Shown here: piece after piece, positions 26,555 through 34,230 of the stretch
Layout: every line of letters starts with the position of its first letter
Position numbering within the stretch: position 1 is the stretch's first letter
NCBI RefSeq assembly: GCF_002954775.1
Contig: NZ_PJME01000046.1
Span: 1 to 64,000 of the forward strand
Direction: 5' to 3'
Length of the DNA stretch: 64,000 nt
From: Streptomyces geranii
GTDB taxonomy: Bacteria > Actinomycetota > Actinomycetes > Streptomycetales > Streptomycetaceae
Notes under the pieces: model-generated
Seen by the model: only the letters and a program-made list of their open reading frames with translations
Told to the model about the DNA's origin: nothing
The model's database searches: none
Position numbers and translations under genes: made by a program

Positions 26555-27376
26555 TCATCCGCGCAGCCCTCCCGCGAAGCCGTTGATGATGCTGCGCTGC
26601 AGCAGGAAGTAGACGAGCAGGACGGGCAGGATGCTGATCACCAGTGCGGCGAAGATGAGGTTCCAGTCGGTGACGTACTGGCCGACGAAGCCCGAGATCG
26701 CGACCGGCAGGGTCTGCCGGTCGCTGCCGCTGAGGTACAGCAGTGGGGTGAAGAAGTCGTTCCAGATGGCGACCGCGTTGAGGACCAGGACGGTCACCGT
26801 GACCGGCTTGAGCATGGGCAGGACCACGTACCGGAAACCCTGCAGCGGGGTGCAGCCGTCGATCATCGCGGCGTCCTCGAAGTCACGCGGCAGGGCACGC
26901 AGGAAACCGACATAGAGGAAGACGGTGAACGGCACCTGCAGGCCCGAGTAGAACAGGACCAGCGCCCAGGGGGTGCCGAGCAGGTCCAGGTCGCGCAGGG
27001 TCTGGTACAGAGGAAGGGAGGCGAGCTGGAAGGGCAGGACCAGGCCGAGGAGGAAGGTCAGATACGCCCTCCGGGACCAGTTGGTCGCGACGCGGGCCAG
27101 CGGGTACGCCGCGAGCGACGACACGGTGAGTACGACGACGACACTGCACACCGTCACCAGCACGCTGTTGCCCAGTGCCCCGCCGAGGCCGCCCTTCTGC
27201 CAGGCCTGCGTGAAGTTGTCCAGCGTGGGCGAACTCGTCGGGCTGAGCGGCGAGGAGGTGTCCGACGGTGGCCGCACCGCCAGGTTGACCAGGACGTACA
27301 CCGGGAAGGCCATGAACAGGGCGGCGGCGATCATCGCCAGTTCCAGCGCGAGGGTGCGGGGGCGGTAGCGGTTCAT
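26555..27376 (-). CDS. carbohydrate ABC transporter permease (MalG type)
   Basis: 273 residues. ATG 27376 overlaps the upstream permease stop as ATGA. Membrane segments begin with LELAMIAAALFMAFPVYVLV. The EAA loop reads DAAMIDGCTPLQGFRYVVLP, and the C-terminus LLQRSIINGFAGGLRG is typical. It is the second permease of the rhamnoside importer; the binding-protein gene follows after 59 bp. Confidence 0.92.
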   Translation of the reverse strand: MNRYRPRTLALELAMIAAALFMAFPVYVLVNLAVRPPSDTSSPLSPTSSPTLDNFTQAWQKGGLGGALGNSVLVTVCSVVVVLTVSSLAAYPLARVATNWSRRAYLTFLLGLVLPFQLASLPLYQTLRDLDLLGTPWALVLFYSGLQVPFTVFLYVGFLRALPRDFEDAAMIDGCTPLQGFRYVVLPMLKPVTVTVLVLNAVAIWNDFFTPLLYLSGSDRQTLPVAISGFVGQYVTDWNLIFAALVISILPVLLVYFLLQRSIINGFAGGLRG

Positions 27377-28320
27377 GACGATGCTCTCTCGTTGCGGGAC
27401 AGCGCCAGGTACTGTCCGGTCGAGACGACGGCCACGATGATCGTGAGGACGACCGCGAGCGCGATGCTGTAGCCGAACTCGCCGAGGGTGAAGGCGTCCT
27501 TGTAGATCAGCGTCGAGATGGTGTCGGTGGCGTGTCCGGGCCCGCCGCCGGTCAGCGCGAACACCTGGTCGAAGAGTTTGATCCCGCCGATGATCGACAG
27601 CATCAGGTTGATGGTGAGGGCGGGGGCGAGCAGCGGCCGGGTCACCGACCAGAAGCGCCGTACGGGGCCTGCGCCGTCCATGGACGCCGCCTCGTGGACC
27701 TCCTTGGGGACCGACTGCAGTCCGGCGAGGAAGATCACCATGGAGTAGCCGGCGAACTGCCACACGATCACCCCGACCACCGACCACAGGGCCAGATCCG
27801 GATCGCCCAGCCAGTCCTGCTGCAGGCCCTTCAGCCCCACCGCGCCGAGCAGGCTGTTGACCGCTCCGTCCGGGCCCAGGAGATTCCGCCAGAGGTAGGC
27901 GGTGACGATCGGGGTGATCACGGCCGGGGCGAACAGGAAGACCCGCAGCACGTTGCGGGACTTGATGGCCGAGTTGACGCCCAGGGCCAGCAGCAGCCCC
28001 ACCGCGTTCTGTACGACCGTGATGGAGACGGCGATCAGCAGGGTGTGCCAGACGGCCTGCCTCGCGTCCTCGTCGCGGAACATCTCGGAGAAGTTGTCCA
28101 GACCGACGAAGGAGAAGTCGGGCGACAGACCGTCCCAGTCCGTGAAGGCGTAGTACACACCCCGCACGCTCGGCACCAGGACGACAAAGGCGAACAGCAG
28201 CATCGCGGGAAGGGCGAACCACCACGGCGGGGTGGTCCGCTCGCGCCGACCTCGCGGAGCCGGTTCCGCGCCGGGAGGCCGGTCGACGTCCGGAAGTTGC
28301 TTGTGCGGGGTGACGGTCAC
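27373..28320 (-). CDS. sugar ABC transporter permease (MalF type)
   Basis: 315 residues from the GTG at 28320, preceded by AGGAGG eight bases away. An upstream in-frame start at 28506 would lie beyond the operator and is rejected. After a polar N-terminus come six membrane segments (WWFALPAMLLFAFVVLVPSV is the first) and the EAA motif EAASMDGAGPVRRFWSVTRP. It is the first gene of the minus-strand operon permease-permease-binding protein, probably continuing into the rhamnosidases. The operator TTGAAACGATTCAA sits 17 bp before the start codon. Confidence 0.92.
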   Translation of the reverse strand: MTVTPHKQLPDVDRPPGAEPAPRGRRERTTPPWWFALPAMLLFAFVVLVPSVRGVYYAFTDWDGLSPDFSFVGLDNFSEMFRDEDARQAVWHTLLIAVSITVVQNAVGLLLALGVNSAIKSRNVLRVFLFAPAVITPIVTAYLWRNLLGPDGAVNSLLGAVGLKGLQQDWLGDPDLALWSVVGVIVWQFAGYSMVIFLAGLQSVPKEVHEAASMDGAGPVRRFWSVTRPLLAPALTINLMLSIIGGIKLFDQVFALTGGGPGHATDTISTLIYKDAFTLGEFGYSIALAVVLTIIVAVVSTGQYLALSRNERASS

Positions 28321-28336
28321 CTGCGAACCTCCTCTC

Positions 28337-28350
28337 TTGAAACGATTCAA
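28337..28350. promoter_or_regulatory. LacI-type operator upstream of rhamnoside ABC operon
   Basis: TTGAAACGATTCAA is a dyad with CG near its centre, 17 bp upstream of the permease start and inside the presumed 5' leader. It closely matches the operator at 25139 read on the opposite strand. Confidence 0.75.
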
Positions 28351-28470
28351 TACGTCTGTCGGAGCGGACCTCGGATTCCGCCTCCCGACAGGGGAGCCGC
28401 CGTGGCTCCGCATCCCGTTCCGCCCCGGAACGGCGCCGAGTCCGGCACCGGACAGGAAGCCCGAGATGTC

Positions 28471-28488
28471 TTGAGTAACGTTTCCTAA
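28471..28488. promoter_or_regulatory. second LacI-type operator in the divergent region
   Basis: TTGAGTAACGTTTCCTAA contains the AACGTT core of LacI operators. It recurs almost unchanged at 29762 (TTGAGAAACGTTGCCTAT) and 47491. It lies 169 bp before the LacI gene and 150 bp before the ABC operon start, so it could serve either. Confidence 0.55.
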
Positions 28489-28656
28489 AGGGCGTGGCCA
28501 GACCATAGGGAGCCCTCCCGCATGACGTCAAGACGTTGCGCACACACTGCGGGCGCGTTACGGGAAAGACACCTCGCCCGCTCCGGACCGCCCCCTGAGC
28601 TGCGGAATCCGCCCTACACTCGGCTGCCCAACGACTCCCCGAAAGGCAAGGACCGG

Positions 28657-29700
28657 ATGGAGCCGCCAGCAACACGCCGCAGGATCACCATCGTCGACGT
28701 CGCGCGGCACGCTCAGGTGTCCGTCACCTCCGTGTCCAAGGTGCTGCGCAACGCCTACGGGGCAAGCCCGGAAATGCAGGAAAAGGTGCGCCGCGCGATC
28801 GACGAGCTGGGTTTCCGGCCGCACGCGGGGGCCCGGGGGCTGCGCGGGCAGACGTACACCATCGGCGTGATGCTGCCCGACATCCGCAACCCGTTCTTCC
28901 CCGAGATCCTCGACGGCATCACCGCCTCGCTGAAGGACACCGAGTACCAGGTTCTCCTGGGGCCCGGCTGCAACGGGGAGAAGGAGGAGGCCCGCGTCAC
29001 CGAGGCGATGCTCGACCGCGGGATGGACGGCCTCGTCCTGGTCGCCCCCGTGTCACCGCGCGCCCACCTGGACCATGTCGGCACCGCGGTGCCGACCGTC
29101 GTCGTCGGCAGACACGGGACCTCCCCCGCGTACGACACGGTGACCGACGACGACATGGCGGGAGCCGCCCAGGTCGTCGCCCACCTCGCCGGTCTCGGGC
29201 ATCGCCGGATCGCCCACATCGACCACCACGAGACGGACCCCACACGCCTCATGGAGATGCCCAACGCCCACCGCGCCAACGGCTATCGGCTGGCCATGCG
29301 GGCCCACGGGCTGGAGGAGTGGATCAACGTGGTCGCCACCAGCTATACCCAGCAGGGCGGTTACGAGGGAACGCGGCAGTTGCTGGCCCTCCCCGCCGCC
29401 GATCGCCCCACGGCGGTCTTCGCCGGAGCGGACGTCGTCGCCATGGGCGTGCTCGAAGCGGTCGCCGAAGCCGGACTGTCCGTTCCCGACGACCTCTCGG
29501 TGGCCGGCTACGACAACACGACGTTCGCCGCGTTCGGCCCCGTCTCCCTCACCAGCGTCGACCAGGCCGGCCGCGAGATGGGCAGGAACGCCGTACGACT
29601 GCTGCTGGAACGGATAGCCGACCGGGGCCGCCCGTCGACCAAGGTCACCCTCTCCCCCACGCTCGTGCCGCGCCGGTCCACGACGCGACCTGCGGAATGA
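28657..29700 (+). CDS. LacI-family transcriptional repressor of the rhamnoside locus
   Basis: 347 residues from ATG 28657 (AAGGAC upstream); an in-frame ATG at 28522 has no family similarity before it. The HTH is RRRITIVDVARHAQVSVTSVSKVLRN, written here in parts: ITIVDVARHAQVSVTSVSKV, then LRNAYG. The ligand domain has YTIGVMLPDIRNPFFPEILDG-type sequence, the 'TAVFAGADVVAMGVL' strand and GYDNTTFAAFGPVSLTSVDQ near the C-terminus. It is divergent from the ABC/rhamnosidase operon, and three LacI-type dyads lie in or near its operon, so it most likely represses that operon until rhamnose or a rhamnoside binds. Serine in place of the more usual Ala in the recognition helix (VTSVSKV) may shift operator preference. 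Confidence 0.92.
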   Translation: MEPPATRRRITIVDVARHAQVSVTSVSKVLRNAYGASPEMQEKVRRAIDELGFRPHAGARGLRGQTYTIGVMLPDIRNPFFPEILDGITASLKDTEYQVLLGPGCNGEKEEARVTEAMLDRGMDGLVLVAPVSPRAHLDHVGTAVPTVVVGRHGTSPAYDTVTDDDMAGAAQVVAHLAGLGHRRIAHIDHHETDPTRLMEMPNAHRANGYRLAMRAHGLEEWINVVATSYTQQGGYEGTRQLLALPAADRPTAVFAGADVVAMGVLEAVAEAGLSVPDDLSVAGYDNTTFAAFGPVSLTSVDQAGREMGRNAVRLLLERIADRGRPSTKVTLSPTLVPRRSTTRPAE

Positions 29701-29728
29701 GCAGGGGCACCGAACGACGTAGGAGGCA

Positions 29729-29746
29729 TTCAACCGTTCGATTGAA
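29729..29746. promoter_or_regulatory. dyad TTCAACCGTTCGATTGAA downstream of lacI
   Basis: TTCAA/TTGAA arms enclose CCGTTCGA in the 173-bp gap between the LacI gene and the orphan binding-protein gene. It could be an operator for the latter. It differs from the AACGTT-type sites and may bind another protein. Confidence 0.45.
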
Positions 29747-29761
29747 CATCGGATCGAGGCC

Positions 29762-29779
29762 TTGAGAAACGTTGCCTAT
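29762..29779. promoter_or_regulatory. LacI-type operator upstream of orphan binding-protein gene
   Basis: TTGAGAAACGTTGCCTAT matches the site at 28471 at 15 of 18 positions. It lies about 95-110 bp upstream of the GTG start at 29874, placing that gene in the same LacI regulon by sequence similarity. Confidence 0.55.
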
Positions 29780-29873
29780 TCCTCGCCTGCCGGGCAATGA
29801 TGAGGGCGCCCGACGGACCATGGCCGAGCCAGGCACCGGGCTTCATCACTCCCCCCAGAGAGGTCGCCTCACC

Positions 29874-31004
29874 GTGCCCATTCTCAGCAGACGCCATGTT
29901 CTGGCCACCGGTGCCGCCCTCGGCATCGGCGCGTCCGCCGCCTCGGCGGTTCCGGCCGCGGCCGTGCCGGCGGGTTCCCGCCACTCGGGCGGGCGCGAGG
30001 AGACCCGTACGCTCGACGAGTTGTACCGGGCCGCGCTCGCGGAGGGCGGCAAGCTCGTCGTCTACGCCGGCGGCGACACCCCCACCCAGCAGGACGGGAC
30101 GAAGGCGGCCTTCAAGGCCCGCTTCCCGGACATCGACCTGACGCTGATCGTCGACTACAGCAAGTACCACGACGTCCGCGTCGACAACCAGTTCGCCACC
30201 GACACCCTCGTCCCGGACGTCGTCCAGTTCCAGACCCTGCACGACTTCGACCGCTGGAAGGACCAGGGCCGCCTGCTGCACTACAAGCCCGCCGGGTTCT
30301 CCAAGGTCTACGACAGGTTCAAGGATCCGCAGGGCGCGTGGGTGGCCACCGGCGCCATCGCCTTCAGCTTCATGTACGACACCGCGACGGTCGGCGCGAA
30401 GACGCCGCTCACCCCGCGCGACCTGGTCGACCCGAAGTGGAAGGGCAAGATCGCCTCGGCCTACCCGCACGACGACGACGCGGTCCTCTTCCTCTACACC
30501 CTGTACGCCCGGAAGTACGGCTGGGAGTGGGTGGCCAAGTTCGCCGCCCAGGACGTGCAGTTCGCGCGGGGCAGCAACTCCCCGGGCGACGCGGTCTTCG
30601 GCGGGCAGAAGACGATCGGCGTCGGTACCGCGGGGTCCGCGGTCAGCACGACACCGGTGACGTTCGCGATCGGCGCCGGACACCCGTTCATGGCCTGGGG
30701 CCAGCGGACGGCCGTCCTCAAGGAGGCGAAGAACTCCACGGCCGCCAAACTCTTCCTCAACTGGCAGTTGTCGAAGGAGATGCAGAACGGCTCCTTCAAC
30801 GGCTGGTCCGTCCGCACCGACGTCACTCCGCCGGCCGGCCTGAAGCCGATCTGGGAGTACCCGAACGCCAACGTGGACGGCTTCCCCCGCTTCATGGCCG
30901 ACCGAGCCGCGGTCGAGCGCTGGAAGCAGACCTTCGCCCTGTACTTCGGCGAGGTCAAGGGCGACCCGACCCCCGGCTGGCTCGGCCTGCACCCCGGCGC
31001 GTAA
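29874..31004 (+). CDS. Tat-exported extracellular solute-binding protein without cognate permease
   Basis: 376 residues from GTG 29874 (AGAGAGG about 11 bases upstream). ATG 29820 is an alternative start giving 18 more residues. SRRHVLATGAALGIGASAAS is a Tat signal with no lipobox Cys, so the protein should be secreted free. The fold is the AfuA/iron- and polyamine-type binding family (LVVYAGGDTPTQQDGTKAAF; DVVQFQTLHDFDRW; ATGAIAFSFMYDT; MAWGQRTAVLKEAKN). No permease or ATPase accompanies it. Upstream LacI-type dyads suggest carbohydrate control. Its ligand is unknown; a scavenging or sensing role is possible. Confidence 0.82.
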   Translation: MPILSRRHVLATGAALGIGASAASAVPAAAVPAGSRHSGGREETRTLDELYRAALAEGGKLVVYAGGDTPTQQDGTKAAFKARFPDIDLTLIVDYSKYHDVRVDNQFATDTLVPDVVQFQTLHDFDRWKDQGRLLHYKPAGFSKVYDRFKDPQGAWVATGAIAFSFMYDTATVGAKTPLTPRDLVDPKWKGKIASAYPHDDDAVLFLYTLYARKYGWEWVAKFAAQDVQFARGSNSPGDAVFGGQKTIGVGTAGSAVSTTPVTFAIGAGHPFMAWGQRTAVLKEAKNSTAAKLFLNWQLSKEMQNGSFNGWSVRTDVTPPAGLKPIWEYPNANVDGFPRFMADRAAVERWKQTFALYFGEVKGDPTPGWLGLHPGA

Positions 31005-31084
31005 CAACCCCGCAAACGGTCGCGTCACCCCTTCGGGCAAGATCGGTACGGTGGCATCCGGACGACTTGAGGGGCGGCGCGACC

Positions 31085-31579
31085 GTGGGCGAGCAGACGG
31101 AGATCACGACGGCGAAGCAGGCCGCGGACCACGAACTCATCCTGGCGTTCGGCCGGCTGCAGGGGGCGGCGAACCGGCTGGAGTACATCCTGGGCCGGGC
31201 GCTGGAGGTGGAGTGCGGCATCAGTCATCTGATGTTCGAGGTGCTGCTGATCCTCGGGCGGGCGGGCGAGCCGGGACTCTCCATGCGGGCCGTCGCCCAG
31301 GAGCAGGTCCTGACGACGGGCGGGGCAACCCGGCTGGTGGACCGCATGGCGGCGGCCGGGCTGGTCGAGCGCGCGGAGGACCCGGACGACCGGCGCGGAC
31401 GGCTGGTCCGCCTGACCGCACAGGGCGAGGAGACGGTCGTACGGGCGTCCCGGGTCCATCTGGAGAACATCAAGCGGTATCTCGTGGACCCCTTGCCCGC
31501 AGCCGACCGGAAGCGGTTCGCGGAGGATCTCCGCATCCTCAGCCACACGGCCCGGGATCTGCTGCCCCGCCTGCCCTGA
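31085..31579 (+). CDS. MarR-family transcriptional regulator
   Basis: 164 residues, GTG start with GGGGCGGCGCGACC upstream (weak site). The winged helix covers about residues 30-120: ISHLMFEVLLILGRAG, LSMRAVAQEQVLTTGGATRL and the wing AEDPDDRRGRLVRLTAQGEE. The DxRxxR motif of the wing is intact. It sits 150 bp before the DsbA-like operon on the same strand, and the inverted repeat at 31656 is its likely operator. Members usually sense phenolic or oxidising compounds. Confidence 0.9.
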   Translation: MGEQTEITTAKQAADHELILAFGRLQGAANRLEYILGRALEVECGISHLMFEVLLILGRAGEPGLSMRAVAQEQVLTTGGATRLVDRMAAAGLVERAEDPDDRRGRLVRLTAQGEETVVRASRVHLENIKRYLVDPLPAADRKRFAEDLRILSHTARDLLPRLP

Positions 31580-31655
31580 CCTGCGGGCCGACGGCAACGC
31601 TGATGTAATGACGCCGACCGCGCCGGTGTGTCCCAGCTCACAAGCGACCAGAAAT

Positions 31656-31686
31656 ATCTGACACGTCAGTTACTGTTCTGTCAGAT
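31656..31686. promoter_or_regulatory. promoter with inverted-repeat operator, DsbA-like operon
   Basis: ATCTGACA (31656-31663) and TGTCAGAT (31679-31686) form a perfect 8-bp inverted repeat, with a third half-site GTCAG between them (CTGACACGTCAG). CTGACA can serve as a -35 with TCAGAT 17 bp downstream as -10, so a bound regulator would cover the promoter. The MarR protein encoded immediately upstream is the natural candidate. Confidence 0.65.
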
Positions 31687-31732
31687 GAACCGCTCGCAGT
31701 CGGCGAGCGCCACCCCTCTGCCGAGGTTTTCG

Positions 31733-32350
31733 ATGAAGCTCGTCTACGTCTTCGACGCCTACTGCGGCTGGTCGCACGGATTCTCCGGAGCCCTGGCCGA
31801 GATCGTCTCCCGCCACCCTGACGTTCCGGTCGAGGTGGTCTCCGGCGGATTGTTCACCGGGTCGCGCCGGGTGCCGATCGGTGAGTTCGGGTACGTCCAG
31901 GGCGCGAACGCCCAGATCGCCGAGCTGACCGGCGCCGAGTTCGGCGAGGCGTACGACCGGCTGATAGCCGACGGCTCGTTCGTCATGGACTCGAAGGCCG
32001 CCGCGCGCGGTGTCGCCGCCCTGCGCGAGGCCGCGCCGTCCCGCGCGGCGGAACTGGCCGTCGCCCTGCAGCACGCCTTCTACGTCGACGGCCTCAGCCT
32101 CTCCGACCGCACCACCTACCGGAAGGTCGCCGAGCGGGCCGGGCTGGACGCCGACGCCGTGGTCGCCGCGTTCGAAGGACCCGAGGCCCGGGTGGCGGCC
32201 GAAGCCGACTTCCGCCGGACGGCCTCACTGGGCGTCACCGGATTCCCCACCCTTCTCGCAGTCGACGGCGACCAAGTCATCGTCCTGGCCCGGGGCCACG
32301 CCACCGCCGACGAGGTCGACCGGCGGCTCACGGCCCTCCGCACCCCCTGA
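31733..32350 (+). CDS. DsbA-family (FrnE-like) thioredoxin-fold protein
   Basis: 205 residues from ATG 31733, preceded by GCCGAGG at seven bases. An upstream ATG at 31685 lies within the proposed -10/operator and lacks a ribosome-binding site. The start KLVYVFDAYCGWSHGF has the active-site region as CGWS, a single Cys rather than CxxC. A helical insertion follows, then the cis-Pro loop GVTGFPTLLAVDG. Without a signal peptide it is cytoplasmic. The family includes FrnE-like oxidoreductases and isomerases. It leads a three-gene unit with an MBL-fold and an NTF2-like protein under a MarR-type promoter. Confidence 0.88.
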   Translation: MKLVYVFDAYCGWSHGFSGALAEIVSRHPDVPVEVVSGGLFTGSRRVPIGEFGYVQGANAQIAELTGAEFGEAYDRLIADGSFVMDSKAAARGVAALREAAPSRAAELAVALQHAFYVDGLSLSDRTTYRKVAERAGLDADAVVAAFEGPEARVAAEADFRRTASLGVTGFPTLLAVDGDQVIVLARGHATADEVDRRLTALRTP

Positions 32351-32404
32351 ACCTCCCCGTCCCCGCCCCTCCCCCGCGCTCAGCTCACCCCCAAGGAGTC
32401 TTCG

Positions 32405-33211
32405 ATGAGCACCCTCTCCTTCAAGATCCTCGACCTGGACTTCCCGGCCGGCAGCAAGAACAAGACCGCCACCCTGGTCACCGGCGAGACCGAAGCCCTG
32501 CTGGTCGACGCCGCCTTCACCCGCGCCGACGGCCACCGCCTCGCCGCCGAGATCCTCGACTCCGGCAAGACGCTCACCACCGTCTTCGTCAGCCACGCCG
32601 ACCCCGACTTCTACTTCGGCGCCGAAGTCCTCGCCGACGCGTTCCCCGACGCGACCTTCGTCGCCACCCCGCTCGTCATCGACCACATCGCGCACTCCTA
32701 CGAGGGCAAGCTCAAGGCGTGGGCCGCGCTCGGCGCCAACCTCCCCACCCGCCTGGTCGACCTCACGCCCCTCACCGGCGACCTCACCCTGGAGGGCCAC
32801 CGCTTCGAGCTGAAGGGCGGCCCGGCCGCACTGCCCGACCGCCACTACCTGTGGCAGGCCGAGAGCCGGGCCCTCCTCGGCGGCGTCCTCCTCTTCCAGC
32901 AGGAGCACGTCTGGGTCGCCGACACCCCCACCCCCGGCGACCGCGCCGCCTGGATCGACCTCCTCGACGAAATGGCCGCCCTGCAGCCGGAGCTGGTCGT
33001 CCCCGGCCACCGGCTGCCCGACACGGCCGCCGACGCGACCGCCATCTCCGCCACCCGCGAATACCTCCTCACCTTCGAGGCGGAGCTGGGCAAGGCGGCC
33101 GACGGCGCCGCGCTCACCGAGGCACTGGTCAAGCGCTACCCGGACAACGGCATGCTGATCGCCGCCCAGATCGGCGCGAAGGTCGCCAAGGGCGAGATGA
33201 AGTGGGGCTGA
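32405..33211 (+). CDS. metallo-beta-lactamase-fold hydrolase with altered metal motif
   Basis: 268 residues, ATG with AAGGAG upstream. MBL-fold features are NKTATLVTGETEALLVDAAF and TVFVSHADPDFYFGAEVL, plus VVPGHRLPDTAAD near the C-terminus (the last metal His). The signature usually written HxHxDH appears here as HADPDF: the second and fourth ligand positions are Ala-Asp and Phe, so at most one metal site may be complete. Similar HADPD forms occur in a branch of the family seen next to DsbA-like and NTF2-like genes. Its reaction is unknown. It is followed by the NTF2-like gene with a 2-bp gap. Confidence 0.88.
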   Translation: MSTLSFKILDLDFPAGSKNKTATLVTGETEALLVDAAFTRADGHRLAAEILDSGKTLTTVFVSHADPDFYFGAEVLADAFPDATFVATPLVIDHIAHSYEGKLKAWAALGANLPTRLVDLTPLTGDLTLEGHRFELKGGPAALPDRHYLWQAESRALLGGVLLFQQEHVWVADTPTPGDRAAWIDLLDEMAALQPELVVPGHRLPDTAADATAISATREYLLTFEAELGKAADGAALTEALVKRYPDNGMLIAAQIGAKVAKGEMKWG

Positions 33212-33213
33212 CC

Positions 33214-33630
33214 ATGGCCGAGTTCGACTACGCCACTTCCACCGCGCCCGCCGACGTCGTACGCCGCCAGTACCTGGCCTCAGCGGCAGGTGACCTGGAG
33301 GCCCTGCGGGCCACCCTCGCCCCCGACGTGGAGTGGACGGAGATGGCCGGCTTCCCGCTGGCCGGCACCTACCGCACCCCCGACGGCGTCACCGCCAACG
33401 TCATGGAGAAGCTCGGCCAGGACTGGGACGGCTGGACCGCCCACGACGACACCTACGTCGTCGACGGTGAGAACGTCGTCGTCCTGGCCCGCTACACCGC
33501 GACCAACAAAGCGACCGGGAAGCCGATCGCCGTCCGTGTCGCGCACCACTTCGTCGTACGCGGCGGACTCATCGTCCGCTTCGAACAGTTCGTCGACACA
33601 GCCCTCGTACGCGACGCCATGACCGGCTGA
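33214..33630 (+). CDS. NTF2-like (SnoaL-type) small protein
   Basis: 138 residues. The ATG lies two bases after the stop of the MBL-fold gene, so translation is coupled. The cone-shaped NTF2 fold is recognised by VVRRQYLASAAGDLEALRAT, LAPDVEWTEMAGFPLAGTY, and AVRVAHHFVVRGGLIVRFEQF. Such proteins bind or isomerise small hydrophobic molecules, and some form the active pocket of redox partners. No catalytic residues can be assigned. A strong hairpin follows 40 bp after the stop. Confidence 0.87.
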   Translation: MAEFDYATSTAPADVVRRQYLASAAGDLEALRATLAPDVEWTEMAGFPLAGTYRTPDGVTANVMEKLGQDWDGWTAHDDTYVVDGENVVVLARYTATNKATGKPIAVRVAHHFVVRGGLIVRFEQFVDTALVRDAMTG

Positions 33631-33669
33631 CGGGGTTAGATCCGGGCGTCGGCGATCCAGGACGCGAGT

Positions 33670-33709
33670 GACTCGACCGCATCCGGCACAGGCCGGATGC
33701 GGTCGAGTC
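33670..33709. terminator. perfect 18-bp stem-loop after the DsbA/MBL/NTF2 operon
   Basis: GACTCGACCGCATCCGGC pairs exactly with the right arm at 33692-33709 across the loop ACAG. There is no clear U-tract. Its position 40 bp after the operon's last stop makes a terminator likely, but it is the first of three consecutive perfect inverted repeats, so another role is possible. Confidence 0.65.
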
Positions 33710-33728
33710 GTTCCACCACCTCGTCGTA

Positions 33729-33799
33729 CAACCGCACGGACAGCACGACAGGGGTGTCCGTGCGGTTGCAGGCCACCGCAGACGTCTGCGGTGGCCTGC
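33729..33799. repeat. two further perfect inverted repeats (14-bp arms; 32-bp palindrome)
   Basis: CAACCGCACGGACA (33729-33742) pairs with 33755-33768 around a 12-base loop. Immediately following, GCAGGCCACCGCAGAC (33768-33783) pairs with 33784-33799 with no loop, a perfect 32-bp palindrome. With the hairpin at 33670 they form a 130-bp dyad cluster. A minus-strand frame through them reads PVVLSVRLYDEVVERLDRI, which might be a protein remnant that I do not recognise. Confidence 0.75.
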
Positions 33800-33810
33800 C
33801 GAAGTTCATC

Positions 33811-34128
33811 GTCCCGAGGTCGGTCGCAACCCGCGCGGCAAGTACCTCCACGACCTGGTGGGCGAGCTGTCCACCCTCAGCGACGCCTTCCGGATCCGCT
33901 GGGGCTCCCACAACGTCCGCTGCCACGGCACCGGCGTAAAACCGGTTCCACCACCTGATCGTGGGCGACCTACCCCTCGCCTGGCACGGCTCAAGCACGG
34001 GCGACGAACCCGGTCTCACTCTGCTCGTCCACACCGCCGAACCCGGCTCGCCCTCCGAAGAAACCCTGCGCCTCTTCGTCTCCTGGACCGCCGCCCAGGA
34101 CGGCGTCTGCCCCGCCGACCGTCGCTAG
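33811..34128 (+). pseudogene. MmyB-type regulator, C-terminal remnant with frameshift
   Basis: The frame reads KYLHDLVGELSTLSDAFRIR, then GSHNVRCHGTGVK. A one-base insertion near 33940 shifts the frame, which continues RFHHLIVGDLPLAWHGSS, then GLTLLVHTAEPGSPSEETL and ends at the TAG at 34128. This is the second half of an MmyB-type ligand domain (FHHxxVGDL and TAEPGSPS are signature segments). The helix-turn-helix half is missing. It abuts the palindrome cluster. Confidence 0.82.
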
Positions 34129-34230
34129 CGAAGGCCGAACGTGACCTCAGCCGGGATGTCCACGCACACCTTGCCCGGTCGGCCCTCACCAGGTGGACCG
34201 TTCGTCAACGTGTACTGCGCGTCCGGTGCC

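Noticed and set aside
33636..34034. Minus-strand frame as a possible small protein
   Set aside because: Its upstream half is antisense to the MmyB remnant; only the last 40 codons look protein-like and I cannot assign them to a family, so it was noted only with the inverted repeats.
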